From positions 1 to 59,128 of the forward strand of contig DJVY01000207.1 of assembly GCA_002440885.1 (NCBI GenBank): a stretch of DNA of 59,128 nt, given 5' to 3'. Position numbers and translations under genes: made by a program. Below, one piece after another: positions 23,187-30,850 of this stretch (within the stretch, counting starts at the first letter, position 1; each line of letters opens with the position of its first letter). This stretch comes from Bacteroidales bacterium UBA6244. GTDB taxonomy: Bacteria > Bacteroidota > Bacteroidia > Bacteroidales > F082. The notes under the pieces are model-generated. The model saw only the letters and a list, made by a program, of their open reading frames with translations. It did no database searches and was not told where the DNA came from.

Positions 23187-24407
23187 CTATTTTTTCTTTC
23201 CGCCAAATTTTTTTCCTCTGAACTTACCTTTTTCACCCGGTCGTCCTTCCTGGCGTTTGGGATTCCACTGCGGGGCTTCACCCAATTGTGGAGGCAGGGG
23301 GATTTTCATGATTTGCTCTCCAAGAAAATCCTCGATGCGTTTAAACTTGAACATGTCTTCTTCGTTAACCAGCGTCAAGGCCACACCAGTCTCGTCGGCG
23401 CGTGCTGTTCTGCCCACCCTGTGTACATAGTCTTCAGCGTCATTAGGCACATCAAAATTTATCACCAAATCAATGGCTTTGATGTCGATACCACGACTTA
23501 GCACATCGGTGGCTACCAATACCCTGGTTTTTTTACTTCTGAAACGAAGCAGCACTTCCTCGCGGGCATCTTGCTCCAGATTGGAAGAAATTCCTTCGAT
23601 TAAGAAGTCTTTGCTGCGTAAACCGCGAACTATATCATTGACCTTTAGTTTGGTTGAGCTGAAAATTAAAATACTCTTCAGATTTGGTTTGTTGTCGATC
23701 AAACTTTTTATCAGAGGGATTTTTTGTGTGTTGTAAGTTAGGTAAGCCGCTTGCAACACTCCATCGGCAGGCTTTGATATTTCGGTGCTTAGATGAACCG
23801 GGTTGTTTAAAATTCTTTTCGCAAGCTGTCTTATTTTTTCAGGCATTGTAGCGCTGAACATAAGTGTTTGCCGGTTTTTTGGCAGAAATGTAATGATTTT
23901 AAGGATGTCGTCATGAAAACCAATATCCAACATTCGGTCGGCTTCGTCCAGTATTAAAAACTGTATTTGATCGAATTTCACATAGCCCATATTCAGATGG
24001 GATATGAGTTTTCCAGGCGTGGCCACAATAATATCTGCACCACTGGTTAAGGCTTTTTTCTGTATTTCCCAGTCGTTGCCATCGGTTCCGCCATAAACTG
24101 AAAGAGATTGTATGTCGGTGAAATAGGTGAACCCTTGTATTTGTTGTTCAATTTGTATAGCCAGTTCACGGGTAGGGGCAATGATGAGGGTGCTTGTGCC
24201 GCCATGTTTATGCTGTGTCAATTGATTAATGATGGGCAACACAAAGGCTGCTGTTTTTCCTGTTCCTGTTTGTGCGCAGGCAATCAAGTCGTTACCTGCA
24301 AGTATTTCAGGAATGGCCAACTCCTGAATAGGAGTCGCGTTTTGATATCCCATGTAGGATATCGATTCAAGCATTTGTGCGTTGAGGCCCAGTTCTTCGA
24401 ATTTCAT
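23187..24407 (-). CDS. DEAD-box RNA helicase (RhlE-like)
   Basis: This 406-residue ATP-dependent RNA helicase has all core motifs: Q-motif (GYQNATPIQELAIP), AQTGTGKTAAF, PTRELAIQ, TPGKL, DEAD (LDEADRMLD), SAT, ARGID-like SRGIDIKAID and HRVGRTARAD. The C-terminal ~30 residues are Arg/Lys/Gly-rich (GRPGEKGKFRGKKFGGKKK), as in RhlE proteins that bind RNA non-specifically. Likely roles are ribosome assembly or mRNA turnover. Its ATG overlaps the pyrD stop by four bases (ATGA). Confidence 0.93.
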   Translation of the reverse strand: MKFEELGLNAQMLESISYMGYQNATPIQELAIPEILAGNDLIACAQTGTGKTAAFVLPIINQLTQHKHGGTSTLIIAPTRELAIQIEQQIQGFTYFTDIQSLSVYGGTDGNDWEIQKKALTSGADIIVATPGKLISHLNMGYVKFDQIQFLILDEADRMLDIGFHDDILKIITFLPKNRQTLMFSATMPEKIRQLAKRILNNPVHLSTEISKPADGVLQAAYLTYNTQKIPLIKSLIDNKPNLKSILIFSSTKLKVNDIVRGLRSKDFLIEGISSNLEQDAREEVLLRFRSKKTRVLVATDVLSRGIDIKAIDLVINFDVPNDAEDYVHRVGRTARADETGVALTLVNEEDMFKFKRIEDFLGEQIMKIPLPPQLGEAPQWNPKRQEGRPGEKGKFRGKKFGGKKK

Positions 24408-25450
24408 TTGTTTTGTTTATAGTATTTTACTAAAGCTTTGTTAATTTTTTTTGCAATAAATGGGCCTTCGTAGATAAAGCCGGTGTAAACTTGAAGTAAA
24501 TCTGCTCCTGCTTCCAGCTTTTCGATGGCGTCTTCCGGGGTTTCTATTCCTCCCACTCCAATAATTGGAAAGGCTTTACCGGACTTATCAGCCAGATAAC
24601 GAATGACTTCAGTTGCTCTCTTTTTCAAAGGTGCGCCGCTAAGTCCACCGTTTCCAATGGCTTTTACTTCTTCTTCCGGAGTATTTAAATGTTGTCGGGT
24701 AATGGTTGTGTTTACGGCCACTACGCCATCTATCAGGCGTTTTTTGGCTAAATCAATTACTTCATCCAATTGCGACCAATTCAGGTCAGGACTTACCTTG
24801 AGTAGTATAGGTTTCGGATTTGGTTTTTTCTGATTGATCTCCCTGAGATTGCTTAAAATCCGCAACAGGGCTTCCTGGTCTTGTAGCTCGCGCAAGTCGG
24901 TAATATTAGGGCAGCTTACATTCACAACAAAATAGTCGACATAATCGAAGAGACCTTCCATCACCTGCACATAATCATTTTCTGCTTCGGTGTTGGAAGT
25001 CAGGGTGTTCTTTCCTAGATTACCTCCAATAATGGCCTTGGTTGTGCGTTTTTTTAGGTTAGCTACGGCAGCATCAACCCCATCGTTGTTAAAGCCCATA
25101 CGGTTAATGAGCCCGCGATCGCCGGGAAGACGGAACAGCCTTTTTCTTGGGTTTCCGGGTTGCCCTTTTGGAGTCACTGTTCCAATCTCAACAAAGCCAA
25201 AACCCAAATCAGACAACTCGTTGTATACGTGAGCGTTTTTATCGAAACCGGCGGCTATTCCTACCGGATTCTTAAAGGTGAGTCCAAACAACTCCTTGCG
25301 CAACACAGGGTCATCTACACGACACATGCGCTTGACCAACATCCGGACACCGGGTATGGAAAATCCCAGTTTCAGCAATGCGACTACCTGATGGTGAACT
25401 CTTTCCGGGTCAACGGTAAAGAAAAGCGGCCTGATCAGGTTTTTGTACAT
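24404..25450 (-). CDS. pyrD: Dihydroorotate dehydrogenase (quinone), class 2
   Basis: This membrane-associated FMN enzyme oxidises dihydroorotate to orotate, passing electrons to quinone. The 348-residue protein has the class 2 N-terminal helix (NLIRPLFFTVDPERVHHQV). GIAAGFDKNAHVYNEL, INRMGFNNDG, the catalytic serine in FVVNVSCPNI, and GVVAVNTTITR follow. The C-terminal phosphate/FMN segments are IIGVGGIETPEDA and LLQVYTGFIYEGP. It is coupled to the helicase gene by a 4-base overlap. Its presence suggests quinone-linked respiration in addition to Rnf. Confidence 0.96.
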   Translation of the reverse strand: MYKNLIRPLFFTVDPERVHHQVVALLKLGFSIPGVRMLVKRMCRVDDPVLRKELFGLTFKNPVGIAAGFDKNAHVYNELSDLGFGFVEIGTVTPKGQPGNPRKRLFRLPGDRGLINRMGFNNDGVDAAVANLKKRTTKAIIGGNLGKNTLTSNTEAENDYVQVMEGLFDYVDYFVVNVSCPNITDLRELQDQEALLRILSNLREINQKKPNPKPILLKVSPDLNWSQLDEVIDLAKKRLIDGVVAVNTTITRQHLNTPEEEVKAIGNGGLSGAPLKKRATEVIRYLADKSGKAFPIIGVGGIETPEDAIEKLEAGADLLQVYTGFIYEGPFIAKKINKALVKYYKQNK

Positions 25451-25529
25451 GTGGTTGTGGTTGGTGTATTCGCTGAAAAAGTTCTGTGTTGATTAGGTGT
25501 AAGTTGCTATTGTAGATCTGAGATTGAGA

Positions 25530-25979
25530 TTATTCCTGCTCTGTAGTTTCTTCTTTTTCTTCCTCTTTTTCAGTTTCACCTTCAGTGGATTCCGAAAAGT
25601 CAAGCAGTCCTTTCTCAAGCAAAAGATTGTACCACACGAAAACTTTTTTCATGTCTGAAGTGTAAACCGATTCTTTGTCGTAGTCGGGAAGGATGGCCTC
25701 GAATATCGATTTAAGCCCCTGATTACTCATTTTTTTTGGGTCATCAACGGGTTTCCCTTCCTGGTGGTTGTATACTTTTTCAAACACTTTTTCCAATGGA
25801 GTATCTTCTCCTTCGGTATAAATGCTGATCTCTTTTAATGAGCTTACCCTGTCATGGGCAAATGATGGAATCTTTTTTCCATCAAGAAGCGATTCGATGA
25901 TCAGGTTGTTCTTGGCTTCGCCAACCATACGGTATAACCCGGGTTTACCGGAAACTGATAAGATTTTACTTAAATCCAT
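25530..25979 (-). CDS. DUF5606 family protein
   Basis: This 149-residue cytoplasmic protein begins MDLSKILSVSGKPGLYRMVG and continues LIIESLLDGKKIPSFAHDRV, which matches my recollection of DUF5606, a Bacteroidota-specific family of unknown function. The middle contains a helical region ending LPDYDKESVYTSDMKKVFVW. The last ~25 residues are almost entirely Glu/Lys/Thr. The ATG at 25979 is preferred over 26000 because a promoter-like box at 25998-26005 overlaps the latter. It stands alone upstream of pyrD with a gap of about 80 bases. Confidence 0.78.
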   Translation of the reverse strand: MDLSKILSVSGKPGLYRMVGEAKNNLIIESLLDGKKIPSFAHDRVSSLKEISIYTEGEDTPLEKVFEKVYNHQEGKPVDDPKKMSNQGLKSIFEAILPDYDKESVYTSDMKKVFVWYNLLLEKGLLDFSESTEGETEKEEEKEETTEQE

Positions 25980-25997
25980 ATAAAACAAAAATTTGTA

Positions 25998-26005
25998 CAA
26001 AAATA
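25998..26005 (-). promoter_or_regulatory. Candidate -7 element (TATTTTTG) of the DUF5606 gene
   Basis: Read on the minus strand the box is TATTTTTG, 18 bases before the ATG at 25979. The -33 element is not clear. A divergent box for the TPR lipoprotein gene lies at 26121-26128, so the 170 bases between the two genes hold a divergent promoter pair. Confidence 0.4.
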
Positions 26006-26120
26006 GACTTTTTTAATGGCATAAGGACAAAAAAAATTCTCTTTAGGAGGCCAGCCACGCTCAAAGGTCGGGTTGCGAATTCGAGCGCTTCAGTTGGCAA
26101 ACCTTTTAAAATAATAAGAC

Positions 26121-26128
26121 TACCTTTG
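26121..26128 (+). promoter_or_regulatory. Candidate -7 element (TACCTTTG) of the TPR lipoprotein gene
   Basis: TACCTTTG lies 21 bases before the ATG at 26150; a TTG at 26094-26096 is 24 bases upstream. The alternative ATG at 26126 falls inside this box. Confidence 0.45.
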
Positions 26129-26149
26129 CGACTCAAAAATTTTCGAGTT

Positions 26150-27040
26150 ATGATGAGGCGTTTTTTCGGTTTCCTTTTTGTTCTTTCATTTTTGTTAACT
26201 TCTTGTTCTACAACAGGATCTGTGAGCAAAACAAAAATTTCAGCAGACCAACTTTACAAGCAGGGAGAGTATCAGCAAGCCATGACCATATGGGAAGTGG
26301 ATATTAGGTCAAGTGAAAGCAAAGGTCGTGAAAATGTCTGCGAATCCTATACTCCTGCTGCTTTTGCGGCCATAAAGCTTCATCAATACGATAAAGCTAT
26401 TCTTTGGTTAAAAAAGGCCACCTATTCCGAAAAGGCGACCGATAGCACCTATGTGGCCATGGCCGAGGTTTACCGAGTTCAGGATAACCTAAGTCTTGAG
26501 ATGTTGGCTTTGCAAGATTACATGGCCAAATACCCTCAGGGAAAATATACAGAAAAGGTAGGCATGCGGCTTTTTGAGATTTATACTGAAAGCGGAAACT
26601 GGGAACTTGCTGAAAAATATTATGGTTTACTTCCTGAAGATAGAAAGCGAGATGCATCCTACCTGTTGAATTACCTGACAATTAATCAGGCACTCGACCA
26701 TCAGGATATTTGCGATAGTATTGTAGGTGTTCTTCTTGAGGTTAATCCTAACCAAATTGTTGCCTTAAACTGGAGGGGAAAAAAGTACTATCATTTGGCT
26801 GAGGAGGCCTACCAAAACGAAATGACAGCTTATGAGCAGAATAAAACCCGTAAGCAGTATAATCAATTGCTCAAAGCGCTGGATTCGATAACCTCTGATT
26901 TTAAAAAGTCGTTGGATTATTTTGCAAAATCCTATGAACTGAACCCTGATCCTCAAGTGGCTAACTACCTGAGCTATATTTATAACCGTCTTGACGATAA
27001 GAAAAAGTCAGAGTATTACCGCAGATTGTCAGAAAGGTAG
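26150..27040 (+). CDS. TPR-repeat lipoprotein
   Basis: This 296-residue protein starts MMRRFFGFLFVLSFLLTSCS, a lipoprotein signal with lipobox LTSC (Cys19). The mature part is all-helical with several TPR-like units: ADQLYKQGEYQQAMTIWE, AAIKLHQYDKAILWLKKA, YTESGNWELAEKYYGLLP and a C-terminal FAKSYELNPDPQVANYLS unit. TPR lipoproteins commonly serve as scaffolds in envelope assemblies; the partner here is unknown. The last unit ends DDKKKSEYYRRLSER. The stop codon is followed at once by an unusual 8-base tandem repeat. No operon partner is seen. Confidence 0.82.
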   Translation: MMRRFFGFLFVLSFLLTSCSTTGSVSKTKISADQLYKQGEYQQAMTIWEVDIRSSESKGRENVCESYTPAAFAAIKLHQYDKAILWLKKATYSEKATDSTYVAMAEVYRVQDNLSLEMLALQDYMAKYPQGKYTEKVGMRLFEIYTESGNWELAEKYYGLLPEDRKRDASYLLNYLTINQALDHQDICDSIVGVLLEVNPNQIVALNWRGKKYYHLAEEAYQNEMTAYEQNKTRKQYNQLLKALDSITSDFKKSLDYFAKSYELNPDPQVANYLSYIYNRLDDKKKSEYYRRLSER

Positions 27041-27168
27041 GTTTATAAGTTTATAAGTTTATAAGTTTATGGGTTTATGGGTTTATGAGTTTATGGGTTT
27101 ATAGGTGGATAGGTTTATGGGTTTATAGGTGGATAGGTTTATGGGTTTATAAGTTTATACGTTTTTAA
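27041..27168 (+). repeat. 16 x 8-bp tandem repeat (consensus GTTTATRR)
   Basis: Starting on the base after the TAG stop of the TPR lipoprotein, the sequence divides without any slip into sixteen consecutive 8-base units. Units 1-3 are GTTTATAA. Then come GTTTATGG (x2), GTTTATGA, GTTTATGG, GTTTATAG, GTGGATAG, GTTTATGG, GTTTATAG, GTGGATAG, GTTTATGG, GTTTATAA, GTTTATAC and GTTTTTAA. The GTTTATAG-GTGGATAG-GTTTATGG trio occurs twice, which suggests a secondary 24-base duplication. The phase is perfectly kept, consistent with slippage or recombination-driven expansion. Confidence 0.95.
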
Positions 27169-27230
27169 GGGAGAACCAGAAGAATCGGTCATAAAAATAA
27201 ATAGATGGATGATAATCCGCAACAAATAAA

Positions 27231-27290
27231 CTTATGGACTCATAAGCCATTAAAAAGTCCCCTCAATGGATCCATTATGAACTCATAAAC
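27231..27290. repeat. Inverted repeats downstream of the 8-bp tract
   Basis: Three elements lie here. At 27231-27246, CTTATG-GACT-CATAAG forms a 6-bp stem with a 4-base loop. At 27265-27276, AATGGATCCATT is a perfect 12-bp palindrome. At 27280-27290, AACTCATAAAC is the exact reverse complement of GTTTATGAGTT at 27081-27091 in the tandem repeat, so the two could pair over ~190 bases. The interval separates convergent genes (TPR lipoprotein and purB) and may act in transcription termination for one or both. Confidence 0.65.
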
Positions 27291-27301
27291 TAAAAAACCA
27301 T

Positions 27302-28654
27302 TTAAACCAAAGTCAACCCGGTATAATTTTCCGGTCGGATGGCCAGTAGTTCTTGCTTTACATCTTCCGAAACTTCCAGATTCATGATAAAAGTCCGTAT
27401 GGAAGATTCCGTGATTTTTTCATTGGTTCTGGTCAATTGCTTAAGGGCTTCGTATGGGTTTGGGTAATTTTCTCTACGCAGGATGGTCTGAATGCCTTCG
27501 GCTACTACTGCCCAGTTGGCTTCCAGGTCGGCGGCTATTTTTTCTTCATTAAGCAGCAGTTTTCCTAATCCTTTCTGAATGGATTTGATAGCAATCAGCA
27601 TGTGTGCAATGGGTGTTCCTATGTTGCGGGTCACGGTTGAATCTGTCAGATCACGCTGTAACCTGCTTACCGGGAGCTTTTCCGAAAGGTGGTGCAATAT
27701 TACATTGGCCATTCCCAAATTGCCTTCAGCATTTTCAAAGTCGATGGGGTTTACCTTATGCGGCATAGCTGACGAACCCACCTCGCCGGCAGTGATTTTC
27801 TGCTTAAAGTAGTCCATCGATATGTAAGTCCATACATCGCGACAAAAATCAATGAGTATAGTGTTTATACGCATCAGCGAATGAAAATAGGCCGCCAGAT
27901 AATCATAATGTTCAATTTGGGTGGTTGTCTTTTGCCTGTGTATTTGCAAATTCTTTTTAACAAAATTGCAGGCAAAATTCTCCCAATCTATGGCAGGATA
28001 AGCCACAAAATGGGCATTCATGTTCCCTGTAGCTCCTCCGAATTTTCCTGAAAAGGGCACTTCACTCAGCATGGTCAGTTGGTTGTCGAGTCGTTCACAG
28101 AACACATAAAACTCTTTACCCAATCGGGTAGGGGAGGCCGGTTGTCCGTGTGTTCGTGCCAGCATACTTACTTCTCTCCATTTAAAACTTCTGGTGTTAA
28201 TCTCATCTAGCAGGTCTTCGAGTGCTGGCAGCAAAATATTCCGGTGGGCATCTTTCATCAGCAATGGAAGTGCTGTGTTGTTGATGTCTTGTGAGGTAAG
28301 GCCAAAATGCACAAATTCCTTGTAGCTGGACAGGTCTTGCAGGTCGAGTTTGTTTTTCACGAAATATTCTACAGCCTTCACATCATGGTTGGTGATTTTT
28401 TCAATTTCTTTGATAGCGAGGGCATCCTCAACAGTGAAATCCGTATATATTTTCCGTAGGCTCTCAAAGGTCTTTTTACTTACTTTTTCCAAACCAGGTA
28501 AAGGAATTTTACAAAGTGCGATAAAGTATTCCACCTCAACTTTGACGCGGTATTTAAACAAGGCGTATTCAGAATAATAGTCTGATAACTCGATGGTTTT
28601 TGAGCGATAACGGCCATCAATAGGCGAAAGGGCTGTAACAGGGGAAAATTCCAT
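27302..28654 (-). CDS. purB: Adenylosuccinate lyase
   Basis: PurB cleaves SAICAR and adenylosuccinate in purine synthesis. The 450-residue protein is of the E. coli type: MEFSPVTALSPIDGRYRSKT, the HFGLTSQDINNTA segment, TRTHGQPASPT-like ARTHGQPASPTRLGKE and the family signature GSSAMPHKVNPIDFENAEGN with the flexible catalytic loop. It continues through SRLQRDLTDSTVTRNIG to EALKQLTR. The start is the ATG at 28654. No TAnnTTTG box is obvious upstream; a GACAAG inverted repeat at 28681-28696 lies in that region. Confidence 0.96.
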   Translation of the reverse strand: MEFSPVTALSPIDGRYRSKTIELSDYYSEYALFKYRVKVEVEYFIALCKIPLPGLEKVSKKTFESLRKIYTDFTVEDALAIKEIEKITNHDVKAVEYFVKNKLDLQDLSSYKEFVHFGLTSQDINNTALPLLMKDAHRNILLPALEDLLDEINTRSFKWREVSMLARTHGQPASPTRLGKEFYVFCERLDNQLTMLSEVPFSGKFGGATGNMNAHFVAYPAIDWENFACNFVKKNLQIHRQKTTTQIEHYDYLAAYFHSLMRINTILIDFCRDVWTYISMDYFKQKITAGEVGSSAMPHKVNPIDFENAEGNLGMANVILHHLSEKLPVSRLQRDLTDSTVTRNIGTPIAHMLIAIKSIQKGLGKLLLNEEKIAADLEANWAVVAEGIQTILRRENYPNPYEALKQLTRTNEKITESSIRTFIMNLEVSEDVKQELLAIRPENYTGLTLV

Positions 28655-28680
28655 ATTTTTTTTCGTAAAATTATAAAAAT

Positions 28681-28696
28681 CTTGTCATGAGACAAG
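28681..28696. repeat. Short inverted repeat upstream of purB
   Basis: CTTGTC-ATGA-GACAAG is a perfect 6-bp stem with a 4-base loop, 27 bases upstream of the purB start. It could be an operator or leader hairpin, and no known regulator motif is recognised. Confidence 0.35.
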
Positions 28697-28725
28697 CTCT
28701 TCGATCGTATTAAAGCTGGAAAAAT

Positions 28726-28757
28726 GAAAAAAGTCACCCGCTGGGGATGACCTTTTT
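28726..28757 (-). terminator. Probable rho-independent terminator of the M20 dipeptidase gene
   Basis: On the minus strand a stem (GGTCATCCCC / GGGTGAC with one bulge) is followed by a run of six T. It lies 10 bases after the dipeptidase stop codon and before the purB start. Confidence 0.6.
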
Positions 28758-28766
28758 GTATTCAGT

Positions 28767-30137
28767 TTATTTCGAGTCTTGAGCGAAATAATGATAAAAC
28801 CAGGTAATGGTTTCAATACCATTGTAGAAGTTTTCTACCGGAAAGTTTTCGTTAGGCGAGTGGATAGCATCCGATTCTAAGCCAAATCCCATTAGGATTG
28901 ATTTTAGACCGAGTTTTTCTTCAAATGTCGAAATGATCGGGATACTTCCCCCGCTGCGCGTAGGTACAGGCACTTTTCCGTATATTTTGGTGTAGGCTTT
29001 TTCGGCTGCTCTGTATGCAGGCAGATCAATCGGGCAAACATACGCCTGACCACCGTGCAATGAATCTACCTTCACTTTTACTGAATTCGGAGCTATGCTC
29101 ACGAAATAGTCTTCAAACATACGGGCAATTTTTTCGTGATCCTGATTGGGAACCAGACGTGAAGAGATTTTTGCGTAAGCTTTTGACGGAAGTACGGTTT
29201 TTGCGCCTTCGCCTGTGTAACCTCCCCAAATTCCACAAACATCAAATGACGGCCTGATTCCTGTCCGCTCGATGGTCGTATATCCGGTCTCACCCGAAAC
29301 ATCTTCCACATCAATGGCTTTTTTGTAATTATCCAGATTGAAAGGCGCTTTGTTTAATTTTTCTCTTTCTTCCGGTGTGGCGGCCAGCACATCATCATAA
29401 AAGCCAGGCATGGTAATTCGGTTGTTTTTATCGGTCATAGAGGCAATCATCTTCGACAACACGTTGATCGGGTTAGCAACGCCTCCTCCAAACAATCCGG
29501 AGTGGAGATCCCGGTTCGGACCGGTAACTTCCACCTGCCAATAGGCTAAACCACGCAATCCCACTGTTATCGAAGGGATGTCTTTGGCAATCATACCGGT
29601 GTCGGAAACAAGTATGATGTCGGCTTTGAGCATTTCTTTGTGTTTATCACAAAAAGCCCCTAAACTAACTGATCCGATCTCTTCCTCACCTTCTATCATA
29701 AACTTTACATTCACCTTGAGGTTGTTGGTCTTCACCAAAGTCTCAAATGCTTTTACATGCATAAAACCTTGTCCTTTGTCGTCGTCAGCACCTCTGGCGA
29801 AGATATGTCCCTCTCGGATTTCAGGTTCGAAAGGCGGGCTCTTCCATAGTTCAATCGGGTCAACAGGCATTACATCGTAATGGGCATATACCAACACGGT
29901 GGGAAGTGTGGGGTCGATTATTTTTTCGGCGTAGACCACCGGATTTCCTTTGGTAGGCATGACTTCTGCTCTGTCGGCACCGGCCTTTAACAGGCTTTCT
30001 TTGTAGTGGTTAGCCATTTTAATCATGTCGGGTTTGTGTTCCGAAATAGAGCTTATCGAGGGTATGCGAATAAGTTCGAATAACTCTTCCATGAACCGTG
30101 TTTTGTTGTTTTCAATAAAGGTTCTTACTTTTTCCAT
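28767..30137 (-). CDS. M20-family dipeptidase
   Basis: This 456-residue zinc metallopeptidase of the M20 family (carnosinase/DapE-like dipeptidases) has metal ligands visible in VYAHYDVMPVDP (His and Asp) and RGADDDKGQ (bridging Asp). The catalytic Glu and neighbouring ligand Glu lie in MIEGEEEIGS, with further ligands in LVSDTGM and, near the C-terminus, AIHSPNENFPVENF. The dimerisation domain sits in the middle (residues ~190-340: DLHSGLFGG). There is no signal peptide, so it should hydrolyse imported peptides in the cytoplasm. That fits the POT-like peptide transporter gene a few kilobases upstream, though the two are not in one operon. Confidence 0.93.
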   Translation of the reverse strand: MEKVRTFIENNKTRFMEELFELIRIPSISSISEHKPDMIKMANHYKESLLKAGADRAEVMPTKGNPVVYAEKIIDPTLPTVLVYAHYDVMPVDPIELWKSPPFEPEIREGHIFARGADDDKGQGFMHVKAFETLVKTNNLKVNVKFMIEGEEEIGSVSLGAFCDKHKEMLKADIILVSDTGMIAKDIPSITVGLRGLAYWQVEVTGPNRDLHSGLFGGGVANPINVLSKMIASMTDKNNRITMPGFYDDVLAATPEEREKLNKAPFNLDNYKKAIDVEDVSGETGYTTIERTGIRPSFDVCGIWGGYTGEGAKTVLPSKAYAKISSRLVPNQDHEKIARMFEDYFVSIAPNSVKVKVDSLHGGQAYVCPIDLPAYRAAEKAYTKIYGKVPVPTRSGGSIPIISTFEEKLGLKSILMGFGLESDAIHSPNENFPVENFYNGIETITWFYHYFAQDSK

Positions 30138-30255
30138 ATCTTTTTATTATTGATTTTCCGGCTGTAAAGTTAAGTAAAACAGGTTAAAAAATAACTTGTT
30201 TTTAGGTGTTACCTGATAGCTAAATATGTATAGCTCCTGTTTTCAGGTAATTAAC

Positions 30256-30798
30256 TTATACCTTATTTGGAATTTTTAACGATTGTTGGCGATACCATTC
30301 AAAGAGCCCTACTGAGAGCGCGTGGGTTACATTTAGTGAATAGATTTCTCCGGGTAAAGGTATGTAGGCCACTTCATCGGCCATATTTAGTAGTTGCGGT
30401 GAAATGCCATATTGTTCGTTTCCAACGACAAATGCTGTTTTAGCAGGCAGATCAAGGGTGTAAATATTTTTTGCCGTATCTGTTGTTTCCAGTGCAATCA
30501 GTCTGTAGTCAGAAGGTATAAGCAGTTTCAGGGTGTCTGGGTCTGTAATTTGCCAGTTTGTTTTTTCGTAAGCTCCTGAAGCTGTTCGTTTAATTTTCCA
30601 GGTTTTAAAATCAAAGGGATTTTCAGTAACGAAGAGTATTTTTTCAGCACCGATATTCCCTGCCAGACGCATGATAGCCCCAATATTTTCAGGGGTTCTC
30701 ATATTTTCGGCAATGATTACCGGCCTGGGGTGTTGCAGGTAAAACGCTTTCGCGTTGAGCGTTTTGAATAATTCGACAGCGTTGCTTGTATCTTTCAT
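30256..30798 (-). CDS. TrmH/SpoU-family RNA 2'-O-methyltransferase
   Basis: This 180-residue SPOUT methyltransferase contains the three SpoU motifs: RTPENIGAIMRLAGNIGAEK (motif 1), TAFVVGNEQYGIS (motif 2) and YIPLPGEIYSLNVTHALSVG (motif 3), which forms the knotted SAM site. It probably methylates a ribose in tRNA or rRNA; the exact target cannot be told. I use the ATG at 30798, since a longer frame to 30825 reads through the terminator hairpin of the upstream gene. It appears to be a single-gene unit. Confidence 0.9.
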   Translation of the reverse strand: MKDTSNAVELFKTLNAKAFYLQHPRPVIIAENMRTPENIGAIMRLAGNIGAEKILFVTENPFDFKTWKIKRTASGAYEKTNWQITDPDTLKLLIPSDYRLIALETTDTAKNIYTLDLPAKTAFVVGNEQYGISPQLLNMADEVAYIPLPGEIYSLNVTHALSVGLFEWYRQQSLKIPNKV

Positions 30799-30801
30799 GA
30801 T

Positions 30802-30837
30802 AAAAAAAAGCCTCGCTTTAAGCAAAGCGAGGCTTTT
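30802..30837 (-). terminator. Strong rho-independent terminator
   Basis: A perfect 14-bp stem, AAAAGCCTCGCTTT / AAAGCGAGGCTTTT, with a 4-base loop (30806-30837) is followed on the minus strand by a run of eight T. It lies 14 bases downstream of the T9SS type-A gene stop at 30851 and just before the methyltransferase start. Confidence 0.9.
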
Positions 30838-30850
30838 AATACGTTATAAT

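Noticed and set aside
27041..27168. CRISPR array
   Set aside because: Units are 8 bases with no spacers, so this is a simple tandem repeat.
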